A DNA stretch of 64,000 nt from DASQFQ01 sp963722815 (GCA_963722815.1 CAVROM010000010.1:406312-470311), one strand, 5' to 3'. Shown: positions 37,409-48,918, counted from the first letter of the stretch. Translations and numbers: made by a program. Notes: a model not told the origin generated them from the letters alone.

Positions 37409-38581
37409 CTAGCCGAGGCGGATCCGCAACACCTCCCCGACCCCGGCCTGGCGGCCGTGGTTCGAGATGTAGAGCTCGCCGCGCCTGCCGACCGCGAGGC
37501 CGCCCGGCTCGGTCAGCGTCCCGGCCGGGAGCGCGACCGGCGTCCCGTCGACCGGGGCGCCGCGGTGCCACGGCACGGTGAACAGGCCGCCGTCGGTCGA
37601 CGGGCCGATCGGCGGGATCAGCGAGTCCGCGTCGATCTCGAGCACGTACAGCGTGCCGTCGCGGCCGAAGTCGAGGTCCATGATGTTCGTGAACCCGGTC
37701 GCGTAGATCGACACCGCGCCCGTGCGCGGGTCGACCCGGTAGACGTTCGCGCCGCCGATCGGGAACGGGAAGCCGGTCAGCTGGCTCATGTAGAGCGCGC
37801 CGTCCGGGCCCTTCACGACGCCGGTCGGCACCGCCTGCATCGAGTCGTCCGGCCCGCCGAACGGGTCCGGCACGGTCTTGTTCGGGAAGATCGCCAGCGG
37901 CCTGACGCGGCCGAACGGCGCCGACCTTCAGCAGCGTGTTGCCACCCGCGTCGGCGACGTAGAGCCGCCCGCGGTCGGCGAGCACGTCGACCGGGTTGGA
38001 GTCGATGTGGTCGTTGGCCTCGGCGGCGTCCCAGTTGTGCTTGAACTCGAGCGCGCCAGATGTCGGCGAGCTTGAACGTGCGACCGTGACGCCCGATCAC
38101 CCGCAGCGTGCCGTAGAGCCGCGAGATCGGCTCCTCGGACACGAGCGTCGGGTCGCGCAGGACGGTCTTCGCCGCCGCGCAGCGGCTCGGTCGGGCCGCC
38201 GTTGGTGAAGAACACGTTGCCGCGCCCGGCGAAGATGCCGTGCGGGCCGATCGCGCTGTCGCCGGTCGCGGGCGCGAACGATGCCAGCCCGGTGACGACG
38301 CGCCGCTGGCCCCAGCGGTCGATCTTCGTGATCGCCCCGGTCTTGCCGGTGCAGGCCGGGCCTTCGGCGCTGTCGAAGCACGACTTCGACATCGACGGTG
38401 GCGCGCCGGACCCGGCCTCCGCGACCCAGACGTCGCCGTTGGGTGCGACCGCGACATGGCGCGGGTTGTCGAGGCCTTGGTCGCGATCCGCTCGACCTTG
38501 ACGCCTCCGTGGTGGTGGGCGCTCGCCGGCGCCGCGACGACGAGGGCCAGTCAGGCCCGCCAGAATGGCCGTTCTCCGCAT
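37409..38581 (-). CDS. Secreted ScyD/ScyE-like beta-propeller protein, broken by several frame changes
   Basis: The start MRRTAILAGL leads, after removing one base, to a signal peptide (TALVVAAPASAHHHGG). The mature part has repeated propeller blades: LDNPRHVAVAPNGDVWVAEA, SAIGPHGIFAGRGNVFFTNG and PTGVVKGPDGALYMSQLTG, then VGRRGELYISNHGRQAG. Frame changes near 38550, 38488, 38180, 38056 and 37915 are mostly fixed by removing single bases. The repaired product of about 388 aa fits the ScyD/ScyE family; function is unknown outside scytonemin clusters. Confidence 0.7.
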
Positions 38582-38639
38582 GCCCCTTCCTTCCGTTTGG
38601 AGATCGTTCACGCGACTCTAAACCGGTTAAGGTCGCGCG

Positions 38640-39593
38640 ATGACGAGGATCAAGCCACCGGCCCTTCCCGACGGTGGCACGATCGCCGTCGTCGCGCCCT
38701 CCAGCCCGCCGCAGATCCGCTCCGAGATCGAGCAGGCGACCGACTACTTCACGAAGCTGGGTTACAACGTGGTCTTCGGGCCGCACGTCCGCGAGGTCCA
38801 CGGCTACCTCGCCGGCGTCGACGAGCACCGCGCCGCCGACCTGCAGTGGGCGCTGAGCGAGCCGGGCATCGACATGGTCCACCTGCTGCAGGGCGGCTAC
38901 GGGGCGGCGCGGCTGTACCCGCGGATCGACTGGGACGCGCTCGGCGACCCGCGCATCGTCTGCGGCTTCTCCGACATCACCGCGATCCACCTCGCGCTCG
39001 CCAAGCACGCCGGATGGATGACGTTCTACGGCCCGACCTTCACGCGCTTCACGCGGCGCAAGGACGAGCTGACCGACGAGACGAAGGAGTGGTTCCACCG
39101 CGCCTTCAAGCCCGAGCCGCTCGGCCGCGTGTTCGAGGATCCCGAGAACCCGTACGTGCTCACCGTCGGCGGCGGCAGCGCCGAGGCGCCGATCGTCGGC
39201 GGCTGCATGACGCTCGTGTGCCACAGCATCGGCACGCCGTACGAGATCGACACCGACGGCTGCATCCTCATGATCGAGGACCTCAACGAGGAGCCCTACA
39301 TGGTCGACGCCGGGCTGCACCACCTGATCCGGGCCGGCAAGTTCGACAACGTCAAGGGCTTCGTGTTCGGCACTGACGTCAACCTCAAGGAGAACACGAT
39401 CCCGGAGTACGTCGGCTCCAGCCTCTCGATCGAGGAGATCCTCGACGAGCTGATCGCGCCGCTCGGCATCCCCGCGATCGCCAACGTGCCGGTCGGCCAC
39501 GGCAAGCACATGGCGACGATCCCGCTCGGCGTCCGCGCCCGCATCGACGCTGACGCCAAGACGCTCGACATCGTCGAGCCCGCCGTGGCGTGA
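38640..39593 (+). CDS. S66-family serine carboxypeptidase (LdcA/MccF-like)
   Basis: The 317-aa protein starts MTRIKPPALPDGGTIAVVAP. The nucleophile elbow is VCGFSDITAIHLAL, the acid is in MIEDLNEEPYMVDAGL and the His in PVGHGKHMATIPLG, so the triad is complete. Family members remove terminal D-alanine from murein tetrapeptides (LdcA) or cleave the microcin C warhead (MccF); sequence alone does not decide. It leads a plus-strand operon of overlapping genes for peptide handling and import. Confidence 0.88.
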   Translation: MTRIKPPALPDGGTIAVVAPSSPPQIRSEIEQATDYFTKLGYNVVFGPHVREVHGYLAGVDEHRAADLQWALSEPGIDMVHLLQGGYGAARLYPRIDWDALGDPRIVCGFSDITAIHLALAKHAGWMTFYGPTFTRFTRRKDELTDETKEWFHRAFKPEPLGRVFEDPENPYVLTVGGGSAEAPIVGGCMTLVCHSIGTPYEIDTDGCILMIEDLNEEPYMVDAGLHHLIRAGKFDNVKGFVFGTDVNLKENTIPEYVGSSLSIEEILDELIAPLGIPAIANVPVGHGKHMATIPLGVRARIDADAKTLDIVEPAVA

Positions 39594-40693
39594 ACCCCGC
39601 GATTGACCGCGACTTCGACGCCCACCTGGAGCGGGTGCGCGAGTTCCTGCGCATCCCGTCCGTCTCCGCCTACGACGGCGACCTGCGCTCGACCGCGGCC
39701 GCGGTCTGCGAGCTGATCGAGGCGGCCGGCGGCAGCGCCGAGATCGCCGAGCCGGGGGAGAAGCGCCCGACCGTGATCGGCGTCATCGACGGTCCCGGCC
39801 CGACCGTCCTGCGCTACGGCATGTACGACGTCCAGCCGCCCGGCGCGGGCTGGTCGCGCGAGCCGTTCGCGGCCGAGATCGACGACGGCCGCATCTACGC
39901 GCGCGGCGCCGCCAACTCCAAGGCCGCGCTGGCCGGCAGCGTGCTCGCGTTCGCGGGCACGCCGAGCCCGTGCCGCCAGGTGCTGCTGATGGACGGGGAG
40001 GAGGAGCTCGGCAGCCCGCGGCTGGCGCAGTTCTGCGCCGAGCACCGCGACGCGCTCAAAGCCGACTGGGCGCTCGACTTCGACATGCACGAGCGCGCCG
40101 ACGGCAGCGCGCCGGTGGTGGCCGGGTGCAAGGGCCTGCACGAGCTCGAGCTGCGCGCCGGCGACGGCGTCGACGTCCACTCCTCGCTGATCGGCAGCGT
40201 CCCCGTGCCCGCCTCCGACCTCATGCGCGCGCTCGTGCTCCTGCAGGCGGAGATCCCCGCCGCCAACGTCACCTGGCTGATCGCCGGCACGCCGGAGGAC
40301 ACGAGCCGCACGGTCGTGCCCGGCAGCGCGCGCGCCGGCATCGACCTGCGCTTCGACAGCGGCGGCGACGAGCTGCTCGAGCGCGTGCGCGAGCTGATCC
40401 CGCCCGAGGTCGAGCTGATCGTGAAGGGCACCTACCCGGCGGCCACCTCGCCGCTCGACGCGCCGCCCGTGCAGGCGATGGCGCGCGTGATCGAGCGGCT
40501 CGGCGCGCGGCCCGCGGTCGCCGCCCAGGCGCCGTGGTGGGGGCCGTACTTCCTCTACGGAGCGCCGTTCGCCAGCGGCGGGCTCGGCCGCTCCGACGGC
40601 GCGCACGGGCCCGACGAGTGGTGCGAGGTCGACGGCCTGCGGCGCTTCATGCACATGGCGTACGACACGGTGGAGGAGCTGGCGAGGACATGA
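39590..40693 (+). CDS. M20-family peptidase-like protein with altered metal ligands
   Basis: The 367-aa protein has the M20 order of motifs. The first ligand motif is RYGMYDVQPPGAGW, where the family normally has His at the Met. The bridging-Asp motif is YARGAANSKAALAG, with Asn in place of Asp. The catalytic Glu pair is present (LMDGEEELGSPRL), as is the last His (DGAHGPDEWCEV). Activity may be changed or lost; a non-hydrolytic binding role is possible. The GTG start overlaps the S66 stop (GTGA). Confidence 0.8.
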   Translation: MNPAIDRDFDAHLERVREFLRIPSVSAYDGDLRSTAAAVCELIEAAGGSAEIAEPGEKRPTVIGVIDGPGPTVLRYGMYDVQPPGAGWSREPFAAEIDDGRIYARGAANSKAALAGSVLAFAGTPSPCRQVLLMDGEEELGSPRLAQFCAEHRDALKADWALDFDMHERADGSAPVVAGCKGLHELELRAGDGVDVHSSLIGSVPVPASDLMRALVLLQAEIPAANVTWLIAGTPEDTSRTVVPGSARAGIDLRFDSGGDELLERVRELIPPEVELIVKGTYPAATSPLDAPPVQAMARVIERLGARPAVAAQAPWWGPYFLYGAPFASGGLGRSDGAHGPDEWCEVDGLRRFMHMAYDTVEELART

Positions 40694-41497
40694 GGCTGCG
40701 CTACGAGGAGCACACCTGGCCGGAGCTGCGCGAGCTCGGCAAGCGCGACGACCTCGTGGTGGTGATCCCCACCGCGACGCTCGAGGACCACGGCTACCAC
40801 CTGCCGATCGACACCGACGCCCGGCTCGTCACCGCCATCGCCGAGCGCGCGGTCGAGGCCAGCGGCGGCCAGGCACTCCTGTTCCCGACGCAGGTCCACG
40901 GCTACACGCCGCACCACCTCGACTTCCCCGGCAGCGTCACGCTGCGCTGGAACGTGTTCGTGGAGGCGCTGGTCGACCAGGGCCGATCGCTCTGCCGCCA
41001 CGGCTTCGACCGCATCCTGATCGTCAACGGCCACGGCTCCAACCAACCGCTGGTCGACATCGCGGCGCGGCTGATCGGGCTCGAGCACCGCAACGCGGTG
41101 TGCGGCTCGTGCTTCTACCTGCAGTCGGAGCGCGGGAAAGCAGACGATCGCCGAGGTGCGCGACTCCGAGTTCCCGGGCGGGATGGCGCACGCCTGCGAG
41201 CTCGAGACCTCGATCTACCTCGCGCTCGCGCCCGATCTCGTCCAGATGGACAAGGCGGTCAAGGAGATCCCGGACTGGGACTCGGAGCACGTGTGGCTCG
41301 ACTGGTCCGACGGGCCGCTCTCGGTGTGGCCGCACTGGTCGGGGCTTAGCCGCAGCGGCGTGGTGGGCGACGCGACTCTAGCCACGCGGGAGAAGGGCGA
41401 AGCCTTGCTTTCGGCGGCCGTCGATGAGATAGGTGAGTTCATCGCCGAGATGGCCCGGCGACGACGGCTACCTGGAGAGGATCACCATGAGGGTTAG
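40690..41497 (+). CDS. Creatininase-family amidohydrolase, frame broken once near 41141
   Basis: The start MRLRYEEHTWPELRELGKRD is followed by the metal motif TLEDHGYHLPIDTDARL and ILIVNGHGSNQPLVD, typical of creatininase-like amide hydrolases. Removing one base near 41141 restores KQTIAEVRDSEFPGGMAHAC and a C-terminus with LSRSGVVGDATLATREKGE. The repaired length is about 268 aa. It overlaps the M20 gene by ATGA and the binding-protein gene by 11 bases, so its substrate is probably what the transporter imports. Confidence 0.85.
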
Positions 41498-43297
41498 GGG
41501 ACTCGTCGCGCTCGCGATCGCGTTGGCGCTCGGGGTGCGCCGCCGCGCCGGCTTCGGCGCAGGAGGGTGGCAAGACCGCGCTGAAGATCGGCCAGGCGCA
41601 GGACCCGCAGACGCTGAGCCCGTTCATCGACCAGGACGAGGAGGACTTCCGCGTCTGGTCGATCAACTACGACCTCCTGGTCAACTTCAGCCCGAAGGAC
41701 CTCAGCCCGGTCCCCGGGATCGCCAAGAGCTGGACGATCTCGCCGGACAAGAAGACGATCACCTTCAAGCTGTTCGAGGGCCACAAGTGGTCCGACGGGC
41801 GGCCGATTACCTCGAAGGACGTCAAGTACAGCCTCGAGACGTTCGCGCCCAACAGCCTGCTGTTCGGCAGCTACGTCGAGAACATCAGCAAGATCGACAC
41901 GCCGGACGACCTGACCGTCGTCATCCACACCAAGCGCCCCGACGCGCGGATCGTCGGCGGCCTGTTCGTCTACATCCTGCCCGAGCACGTGTGGGGCAAG
42001 GTGCCGGTCAAGAAGCTCACCGGCTCCTACCGGCCGACGCCGCCGCTCGTCGGCAGCGGGCCCTACATCGTCTCCGAGTTCCAGCACGGGCGGCTGATCC
42101 GGATGACCCGGAACCCCAACTACACGGGCAAGAAGCCGGCGTTCGACGAGGTCCAGTGGATCAAGTACGGCAACAGCGACGCCGTCGACCGCGCGCTCAC
42201 GCTCGGTGAGATCGACCTCGTCCCCGAGCTCGCGTCGAGCAGCTACGCGCGCCTCGGCAAGACGGAGGACATCAAGGCGATCAAGGCGCCGTCGGTGTCC
42301 TTCACGCAGCTCACCTTCAACCTCTGTAAGCGCTCGATCTGCCCGGGCGCGAAGTACAACCCGGCCGTCCAGGACGTCACCGTGCGCCAGGCGATCGCCT
42401 ACGCGATCGACCGCGACCGGATCAACCAGATCGGAGCGCGCGGCACCGCGTTCCCGGGCCACGGCCTGCTGCCCGACACCTACAAGGCCTTCTACGCCAA
42501 GCCCGCCGAGGACTATCCGCTCGACGTCGACAAGGCCAACCAGATGCTCGACGCCGCGGGCTGGAAGAAGGGATCGGACGGCGTCCGCGCCAAGGGCGGC
42601 CAGAAGCTCTCTTTCGACCTCTTCGTGCGCTCGGAGTCGCGCGAGAACATCGCGGATGCGCGGCTCGTGCGCGAGATGACAAAGCCGATCGGGGTCGAAT
42701 TCAAGGTCCAGATCGTGAGCGTGGACAAGCTCACCGAGATCACCACGCGCAAGGTCAAGGGCAAGATGGCGCCCGGACTTCGACACCTTCATCTGGGGCT
42801 GGGGGGGCGACCCGTACGACCCGGGCCTGCTGCTCAACCTCCTGACCACCAAGGCGATCGGCGGCTCGTCGGACTCGTTCTACTCCAACCCCGAGTACGA
42901 CAAGCTCTACGACCAGCAGACCGGCGAGTTCGACCAGGCCAAGCGCAAGGCGATCGTCGCAGCAGATGATCGCCATCAGCCAGCGCGACCTGCCGTACAT
43001 CGTGCTGACCGTCGACTCGACGCTGCAGGCCTACCGGACCGACAAGCTCGCGGGCGTGAAGGGCCAGTGCCCGCGAGCCGAACGGGGACATCACCTGCGA
43101 CCAGGTCGGCTATTCGGCGGTCGCCGCGATGCGGCCGAGCGCCAGGCCGCGGGGACGGCGGTGGCGGGAGCGACAGCGGCTCGAACGGGCTGATGATCGT
43201 CCTGATCGTGGTCGCCGCGGCGCTCGTGCTCGGGGCCGTAGTGATGATCGTCCGGCGGCGGCGCGCCGGCCGGGAGGCCGTCGAGATCGAGCGGTAG
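41487..43297 (+). CDS. Peptide-type ABC substrate-binding protein with C-terminal membrane anchor, several frame changes
   Basis: This is an SBP family 5 protein: LKIGQAQDPQTLSPFIDQDE, RPITSKDVKYSLETF, VRQAIAYAIDRDRINQIG and YPLDVDKANQMLDAAGWKKG. The signal peptide is restored by removing a G near 41538 and ends PASA-QEGG. More single inserted bases lie near 42775, 42961, 43076 and 43137. The repaired C-terminus has a glycine-rich spacer and a membrane helix (GLMIVLIVVAAALVLGAVVM) followed by RRRRAG. It thus seems anchored at its C-terminus rather than as a lipoprotein. It feeds the permeases just downstream. Confidence 0.85.
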
Positions 43298-43303
43298 CGC
43301 GAC

Positions 43304-44272
43304 ATGCGGCTGCGCTGGCTGGCGGGCAAGGGGCTCGCCGCGCTCCTGACGCTCGTCTTCGTCCTCGTCTTCAACTTCTTCCTGTTCCGGGTCATGGGCG
43401 ACCCGACCGCGCAGCTCGCGCGGCTGCCGCGCGCGACGCCGCAGGAGATTCAGCAGCTGCGCCACTACTACGGGCTCGACAAGCCGCTGCTCGGGCAGTT
43501 CGCCGACTACGTGGGCGACACGCTGCAGGGCGATCTCGGGATCAGCCAGCGCTCACGCCGCACCGTCGCCGCCGAGCTTCGCGACGCGATCCCCTGGACG
43601 CTGCTGCTCGTCGGTGTCGGGACGCTGTTCGCCACGCTGCTGGGGACGTGGCTGGGGGTTATCGCCGCCACCCGGCGCGGCACCGCCACCGACGATGGGC
43701 TGCTCGGCTTCAGCCTGTTCACCTACGCGGCGCCGGAGTACTGGATCGGGATCATCCTGATCCTGCTGTTCGCGGTCGCGATCCCGCTCTTCCCGGCCGG
43801 TCAGCAGGTGACGCCGGGCGAGGAGTTCTCGAGCTGGGGCGCGCACGCGCTGGACATCGCGAACCACATGGTGCTGCCGGTGGCGACGGTGACGCTGATG
43901 CTGCTCGGGCAGTACTTCGTGATCATGCGCTCGTCGATGGTCGACGTCCTCACCGAGGACTTCGTGACCGTCAAGCGCGCGACCGGCATGCCGTGGAATC
44001 GCGTGGTGCGCAAGCACGCGGTGCCGAACGCGCTGCTGCCGCTGGTGACGCTCGCCGCGCTGCAGTTCGGGGCGGTCGCCGGCGGGCTGATCACGATCGA
44101 GACGATCTTCTCCTGGCCGGGGCTGGGCGAGCTCACCTACAACGCGATCAACGACAAGGACTTCCCGGTCCTGCAGGGCACCTTCCTGGTCTTCTCGATC
44201 GCGACGATCGCGGCGAACCTGGTCGCCGACGCCCTCTACTTCGTCCTCGATCCGCGGGTCAAGTCAGCATGA
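43304..44272 (+). CDS. ABC peptide transporter permease (DppB-like)
   Basis: The 322-aa protein has six predicted helices; its first helix is AALLTLVFVLVFNFFLFRVM. The N-terminal region has IQQLRHYYGLDKPLLGQFAD, characteristic of DppB/OppB. The EAA loop contacting the ATPase is VKRATGMPWNRVVRKHAVPN. It starts 7 bases after the binding-protein gene and overlaps the next permease by ATGA. Confidence 0.95.
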   Translation: MRLRWLAGKGLAALLTLVFVLVFNFFLFRVMGDPTAQLARLPRATPQEIQQLRHYYGLDKPLLGQFADYVGDTLQGDLGISQRSRRTVAAELRDAIPWTLLLVGVGTLFATLLGTWLGVIAATRRGTATDDGLLGFSLFTYAAPEYWIGIILILLFAVAIPLFPAGQQVTPGEEFSSWGAHALDIANHMVLPVATVTLMLLGQYFVIMRSSMVDVLTEDFVTVKRATGMPWNRVVRKHAVPNALLPLVTLAALQFGAVAGGLITIETIFSWPGLGELTYNAINDKDFPVLQGTFLVFSIATIAANLVADALYFVLDPRVKSA

Positions 44273-45111
44273 ATCCCGAGGTCAGGCGGCTGCTGCTGCG
44301 CACCAAGCGCGGGCTGTTCGGGACCACCGTGCTCGTGCTCTTCCTGCTGCTGGCGATCTTCGGCGCGGCGCTCGCGCCGGACGATCCGTACGCGTCCGGG
44401 CTCGACGTGCTCGCTCCGCCGTCGACCGCCCATTGGCTCGGCACGACCGAGCAGGGCTCGGACGTGCTCTCGCAGCTGATGGTGGGAGCGCGCGTCTCGA
44501 TCGTCGTCGGCTTCGCGGCGGCGCTCATCTCCGCCGTGCTGGGCGCGGCGGTCGGGCTGATCGGCGGCTACTTCGGCGGGCTGACCGACCGCATCTTCGA
44601 CGCGTTCGAGAACTGGTTCCTGGTCATCCCGGCGCTGCCGCTGATGGTCGTGGTCGCGCGGCTGCTGAACCCGTCCCTGACCGTGCTGATCCTGGTGATC
44701 GGGCTGACGAGCTGGGCGGGCACGGGGCGGATCGTGCGCTCGCAGGTGCTGACGCTGAAGGAGCGCGCGTTCGTCGAGCGGGCCCGCGCGCTGGGCGCGA
44801 GCGACCTCTACATCATCCGCACCCACATCCTGCCGAACACGATGCCGCTGATCTTCGCCAACACCGTGCTGATCGTCGCCGTGGCGATCCTCGCCGAGGC
44901 GGGGCTCGCGTTCCTCGGCCTCGGCGACCCGAACCGCATCTCGTGGGGCTCGATGCTCGACGCCGGCTTCGAGTCGGGCGCGCCGAGCGCCGGCGCCTGG
45001 TGGTACGTCGTGCCGCCCGGGCTCTGCATCACCGTCCTCGTCCTCGCGGTGGCGGTGCTCGGCTACCTGTTCGAGGAGTACGTCAACCCGCGGCTGCGAG
45101 ACCAGCGATGA
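44269..45111 (+). CDS. ABC peptide transporter permease (DppC-like)
   Basis: The 280-aa protein has the DppC-type N-terminal helix and periplasmic motif HWLGTTEQGSDVLSQLMVG. The EAA loop is ARALGASDLYIIRTHILPN. The helical segment AILAEAGLAFLGLGDPNRIS and the final GYLFEEYVNPRLRDQR are typical. It is flanked by 4-base overlaps on both sides. Confidence 0.95.
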   Translation: MNPEVRRLLLRTKRGLFGTTVLVLFLLLAIFGAALAPDDPYASGLDVLAPPSTAHWLGTTEQGSDVLSQLMVGARVSIVVGFAAALISAVLGAAVGLIGGYFGGLTDRIFDAFENWFLVIPALPLMVVVARLLNPSLTVLILVIGLTSWAGTGRIVRSQVLTLKERAFVERARALGASDLYIIRTHILPNTMPLIFANTVLIVAVAILAEAGLAFLGLGDPNRISWGSMLDAGFESGAPSAGAWWYVVPPGLCITVLVLAVAVLGYLFEEYVNPRLRDQR

Positions 45112-46111
45112 GCGCTCCCCTGCTCGAGGTCTCCGGGCTCACGGTCCGCCACCGGCGCGACCTGATCGTCGACGGCGTCGACCTGACGCTGGCACGCGGC
45201 GAGGCGCTCGGGCTGGCGGGGGAGTCGGGCTGCGGCAAAAGCACCACCGCACTGTCGCTGATGCGGCTGCTGCCCGCCGCGCTCGAGCAGGAGGGGGCGA
45301 TCGCGCTGCACCCGCCGGACGGCGGGGACACGATCAACATCGACCGCCGCACCGAGCGCGGGATGCAGCTCGTGCGCTGGCGCCACGTCTCGCTCGTCTT
45401 CCAGGGCGCGATGAACTCGCTCGACCCGGTCAAGCGTGTGGGCAGCCAGATCGCGTCGGCGATCCGGCTGCACGAGCCGAAGGCGAAGCCCGCCGACGTG
45501 GCGGCGCGGATCGCCGAGCTGCTCGGCACCGTCGGGCTGCCGGCGCGGGTCGAGCGCTCCTACGCGCACCAGCTGTCGGGCGGCCAGCGCCAGCGGGTGA
45601 TGATCGCGCTGGCGCTCGCGTGCCGGCCGTCGCTGGTGATCGCCGACGAGCCGACCACCGCGCTCGACGTGGTGATGCAGGCGCAGATCCTCGAGCTGCT
45701 CGAGCGCCTGCGCGCGGAGCTCGGGCTGGCGCTGATCCTGATCAGCCACGACCTCTCGGTGCTGGCCGAGACGTGTGACCGGATCGCGGTGATGTACGCG
45801 GGCCGGATCGTCGAGACCGGGCCGGTGGACGCGGTCTTCCGCGCTCCGCAGCACCCGTACACGAAGCGCCTGCTCGACTCGTTCCCGGTGATCGGCGGCT
45901 CGCGCGAGCTGGCCACGCCGATCCCCGGCGGGCCGCCCGACCCGGCCGAGGCGGCGAGCGGCTGCCCGTTCCGACCGCGCTGCCCCTACGCGGCCGAGGC
46001 GTGCGAGCAGACGCCGGCGCTGCGCGAGGTCGCGCCCGCGCAGTCGGCCGCCTGCCACTTCGCGCCCTGGGAGCGCTGGCCGGAGCCGGTGGCGGTGGCG
46101 GAGGAGCCCGG

Positions 46112-46115
<4 letters not shown>
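45108..46115 (+). CDS. ABC peptide transporter ATPase (DppD-like)
   Basis: In the 335-aa protein Walker A is GESGCGKSTT, the signature LSGGQRQRV and Walker B LVIADEPTTALD. The C-terminal oligopeptide extension contains CPFRPRCPYAAEACEQTP, four cysteines as in DppD/OppD, which can bind an iron-sulfur cluster. ATG overlaps the DppC-like stop. Confidence 0.96.
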
Positions 46116-47032
<917 letters not shown>

Positions 47033-47071
47033 GTTTCCTTCTTTCCCAACTGGCTTGGTAGGGTATGCAGC

Positions 47072-48097
47072 ATGACCCGATCTCGCCTCCTCTTCGCCTC
47101 GCTCGTCGTCGCCCTCATGGCCGTGACCGCCTGCGGCGGCGCGTCCGACTCCACCAGCGGCGGCTCCTCGTCCGACAAGGGCTCGAAGTCCCTGTCGCTC
47201 GTCGCCTACTCAACCCCCGAGGTCGTCTACGACGAGATCGAGCCGCTGTTCCAGAAGACCGGGGACGGTGAGGGCGTCGGCTTCAAGTCGTCCTTCGGCG
47301 CCTCCGGCGAGCAGAGCCGCGCCGTCGAGGCCGGCCTCAAGGCCGACGTCGTGTCGTTCTCGCTCGAGCCCGACATGGACCGGCTCGTCAAGGCCGGCCT
47401 GGTCGACTCGAACTGGGCCGACACGCCCAGCAAGGGCCTCGTGACCACGTCGGTCGTCTCCTTCATCGTCCGCAAGGGCAACCCCAAGGGCATCAAGACG
47501 TGGGACGACCTGCTCAAGCCCGGCGTCCAGGTCCTGACGCCGAACCCGTTCACCTCCGGCGCCGCGAAGTGGAATCTGCTCGGCGCCTACGGCGCCAAGA
47601 GCGACGGCGGTAAGAACCCGCAGGCCGGCCTCGCGTACCTGAAGGAGCTCATCACCAAGCACGTCAAGGTCCAGGACAAGTCCGGCCGCGACGCGCTGAA
47701 CACCTTCACCAGCGGCACCGGGGACGTCCTGCTCTCCTACGAGTACGAGGCGACCACCGCGCAGAAGAAGGGCCAGGACGTCGACTTCGTCACGCCCCCC
47801 GACACGATCAAGATCGAGAACCCGATCGCCGTGACCAAGGACGCGAAGCCGGCGGCGAAGAGCTTCCTCGACTTCGTGCTCTCCAAGCAGGGCCAGGAGA
47901 AGTTCGCCAGCTGGGGCTACCGGCCGGTGAACCAGGAGGTCTTCGACGCCAACAAGTCGAAGTTCCCTGAACCGAAGGAGCTGTTCACGATCCGCGATCT
48001 CGGCGGCTGGAGCAAGGTCAACGACGAGATGTTCGACCCGGAGAAGGGCTCGGTGGCGAAGATCGAGGAGGACGCAGGGGTGTCGACCGCCTCATGA
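47072..48097 (+). CDS. cysP: Sulfate/thiosulfate ABC substrate-binding lipoprotein
   Basis: The 341-aa protein starts MTRSRLLFASLVVALMAVTA with a lipobox Cys (TACGG) and a Ser/Gly spacer. Family motifs are LVAYSTPEVVYDEIEPLF, SSFGASGEQSRAV, DVVSFSLEPDMDRLVKAGL and LTPNPFTSGAAKWNLL. The 39-base leader contains ccaactggcttgg and a tagggt hexamer that could be a promoter. It overlaps cysT by ATGA. Confidence 0.94.
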   Translation: MTRSRLLFASLVVALMAVTACGGASDSTSGGSSSDKGSKSLSLVAYSTPEVVYDEIEPLFQKTGDGEGVGFKSSFGASGEQSRAVEAGLKADVVSFSLEPDMDRLVKAGLVDSNWADTPSKGLVTTSVVSFIVRKGNPKGIKTWDDLLKPGVQVLTPNPFTSGAAKWNLLGAYGAKSDGGKNPQAGLAYLKELITKHVKVQDKSGRDALNTFTSGTGDVLLSYEYEATTAQKKGQDVDFVTPPDTIKIENPIAVTKDAKPAAKSFLDFVLSKQGQEKFASWGYRPVNQEVFDANKSKFPEPKELFTIRDLGGWSKVNDEMFDPEKGSVAKIEEDAGVSTAS

Positions 48098-48918
48098 GCG
48101 TCGCGCTCCCCCTCCCGCGCCGGCGCGCTCGCACCGGCGCACCGAGTGGAGCGCTCGCCATGGGCGTGTCGATGCTGTACCTCAGCGTCGTCGTCCTGCT
48201 GCCGCTGGCCGCCGTCGTCGCGCGTTCGCTCGACGGCGGCCTCGACGCGTTCTGGGATGCGGTGACGTCGCGCCAGGCGATCAGCGCCCTGCGCTTCACG
48301 CTCATCGTCGCGCTGCTCGCGGCGTCGATCAACGCCGCCTTCGGCACGCTCGTCGCGTGGGTGCTGGTGCGCGACGAGTTCCGGGGCAAGGGCGTGGTGA
48401 ACACGCTGATCGATCTGCCGTTCGCGCTTCCGACGATCGTCGCCGGCCTCACGCTGATGGCGCTCTACGGCCCCAAGAGCCCGGTGGGCATCAACGTCGC
48501 GCTGACCCAGGCGTCGGTGCTGCTGGCGCTGCTGTTCGTGACGCTGCCGTTCGTGATCCGGGCGGTGCAGCCGGTCCTGCTCGAACTCGATCGCGACATG
48601 GAGGAGGCGGCGGCCTCGCTCGGGGCGGGGCCGCGGACGATCTTCACGCGCGTGATCCTGCCCAACCTGGGCCCGGCCATCCTGTCCGGCGCGGCGCTCG
48701 CGTTCGCTCGCGGGGTGGGGGAGTTCGGCTCGATCGTGCTGATCTCGGGGAACATCCCGTTCCACACCCAGGTGGCCTCGGTCTTCGTCTTCAAGCAGAT
48801 CGAGTCCGACAACGCGGGCGGCGCCGCCGCGGTGTCCGTGGTGCTGTTGCTGCTGTCGCTGCTCGTGCTCTTCGCGATCCGCTGGGTTGCCGCGTGGGGG
48901 AGCCGCCGTGAGCGTTGA
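48094..48918 (+). CDS. cysT: Sulfate ABC transporter permease CysT
   Basis: This 274-aa permease has six predicted helices. Conserved blocks are DLPFALPTIVAGLTLMALYG, EEAAASLGAGPRTIFTRVIL (the EAA loop) and GVGEFGSIVLISGNIPF. It sits second in the order binding protein-CysT-CysW-CysA. The start follows a basic N-terminus (MSVALPLPRRRARTG). Confidence 0.95.
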   Translation: MSVALPLPRRRARTGAPSGALAMGVSMLYLSVVVLLPLAAVVARSLDGGLDAFWDAVTSRQAISALRFTLIVALLAASINAAFGTLVAWVLVRDEFRGKGVVNTLIDLPFALPTIVAGLTLMALYGPKSPVGINVALTQASVLLALLFVTLPFVIRAVQPVLLELDRDMEEAAASLGAGPRTIFTRVILPNLGPAILSGAALAFARGVGEFGSIVLISGNIPFHTQVASVFVFKQIESDNAGGAAAVSVVLLLLSLLVLFAIRWVAAWGSRRER

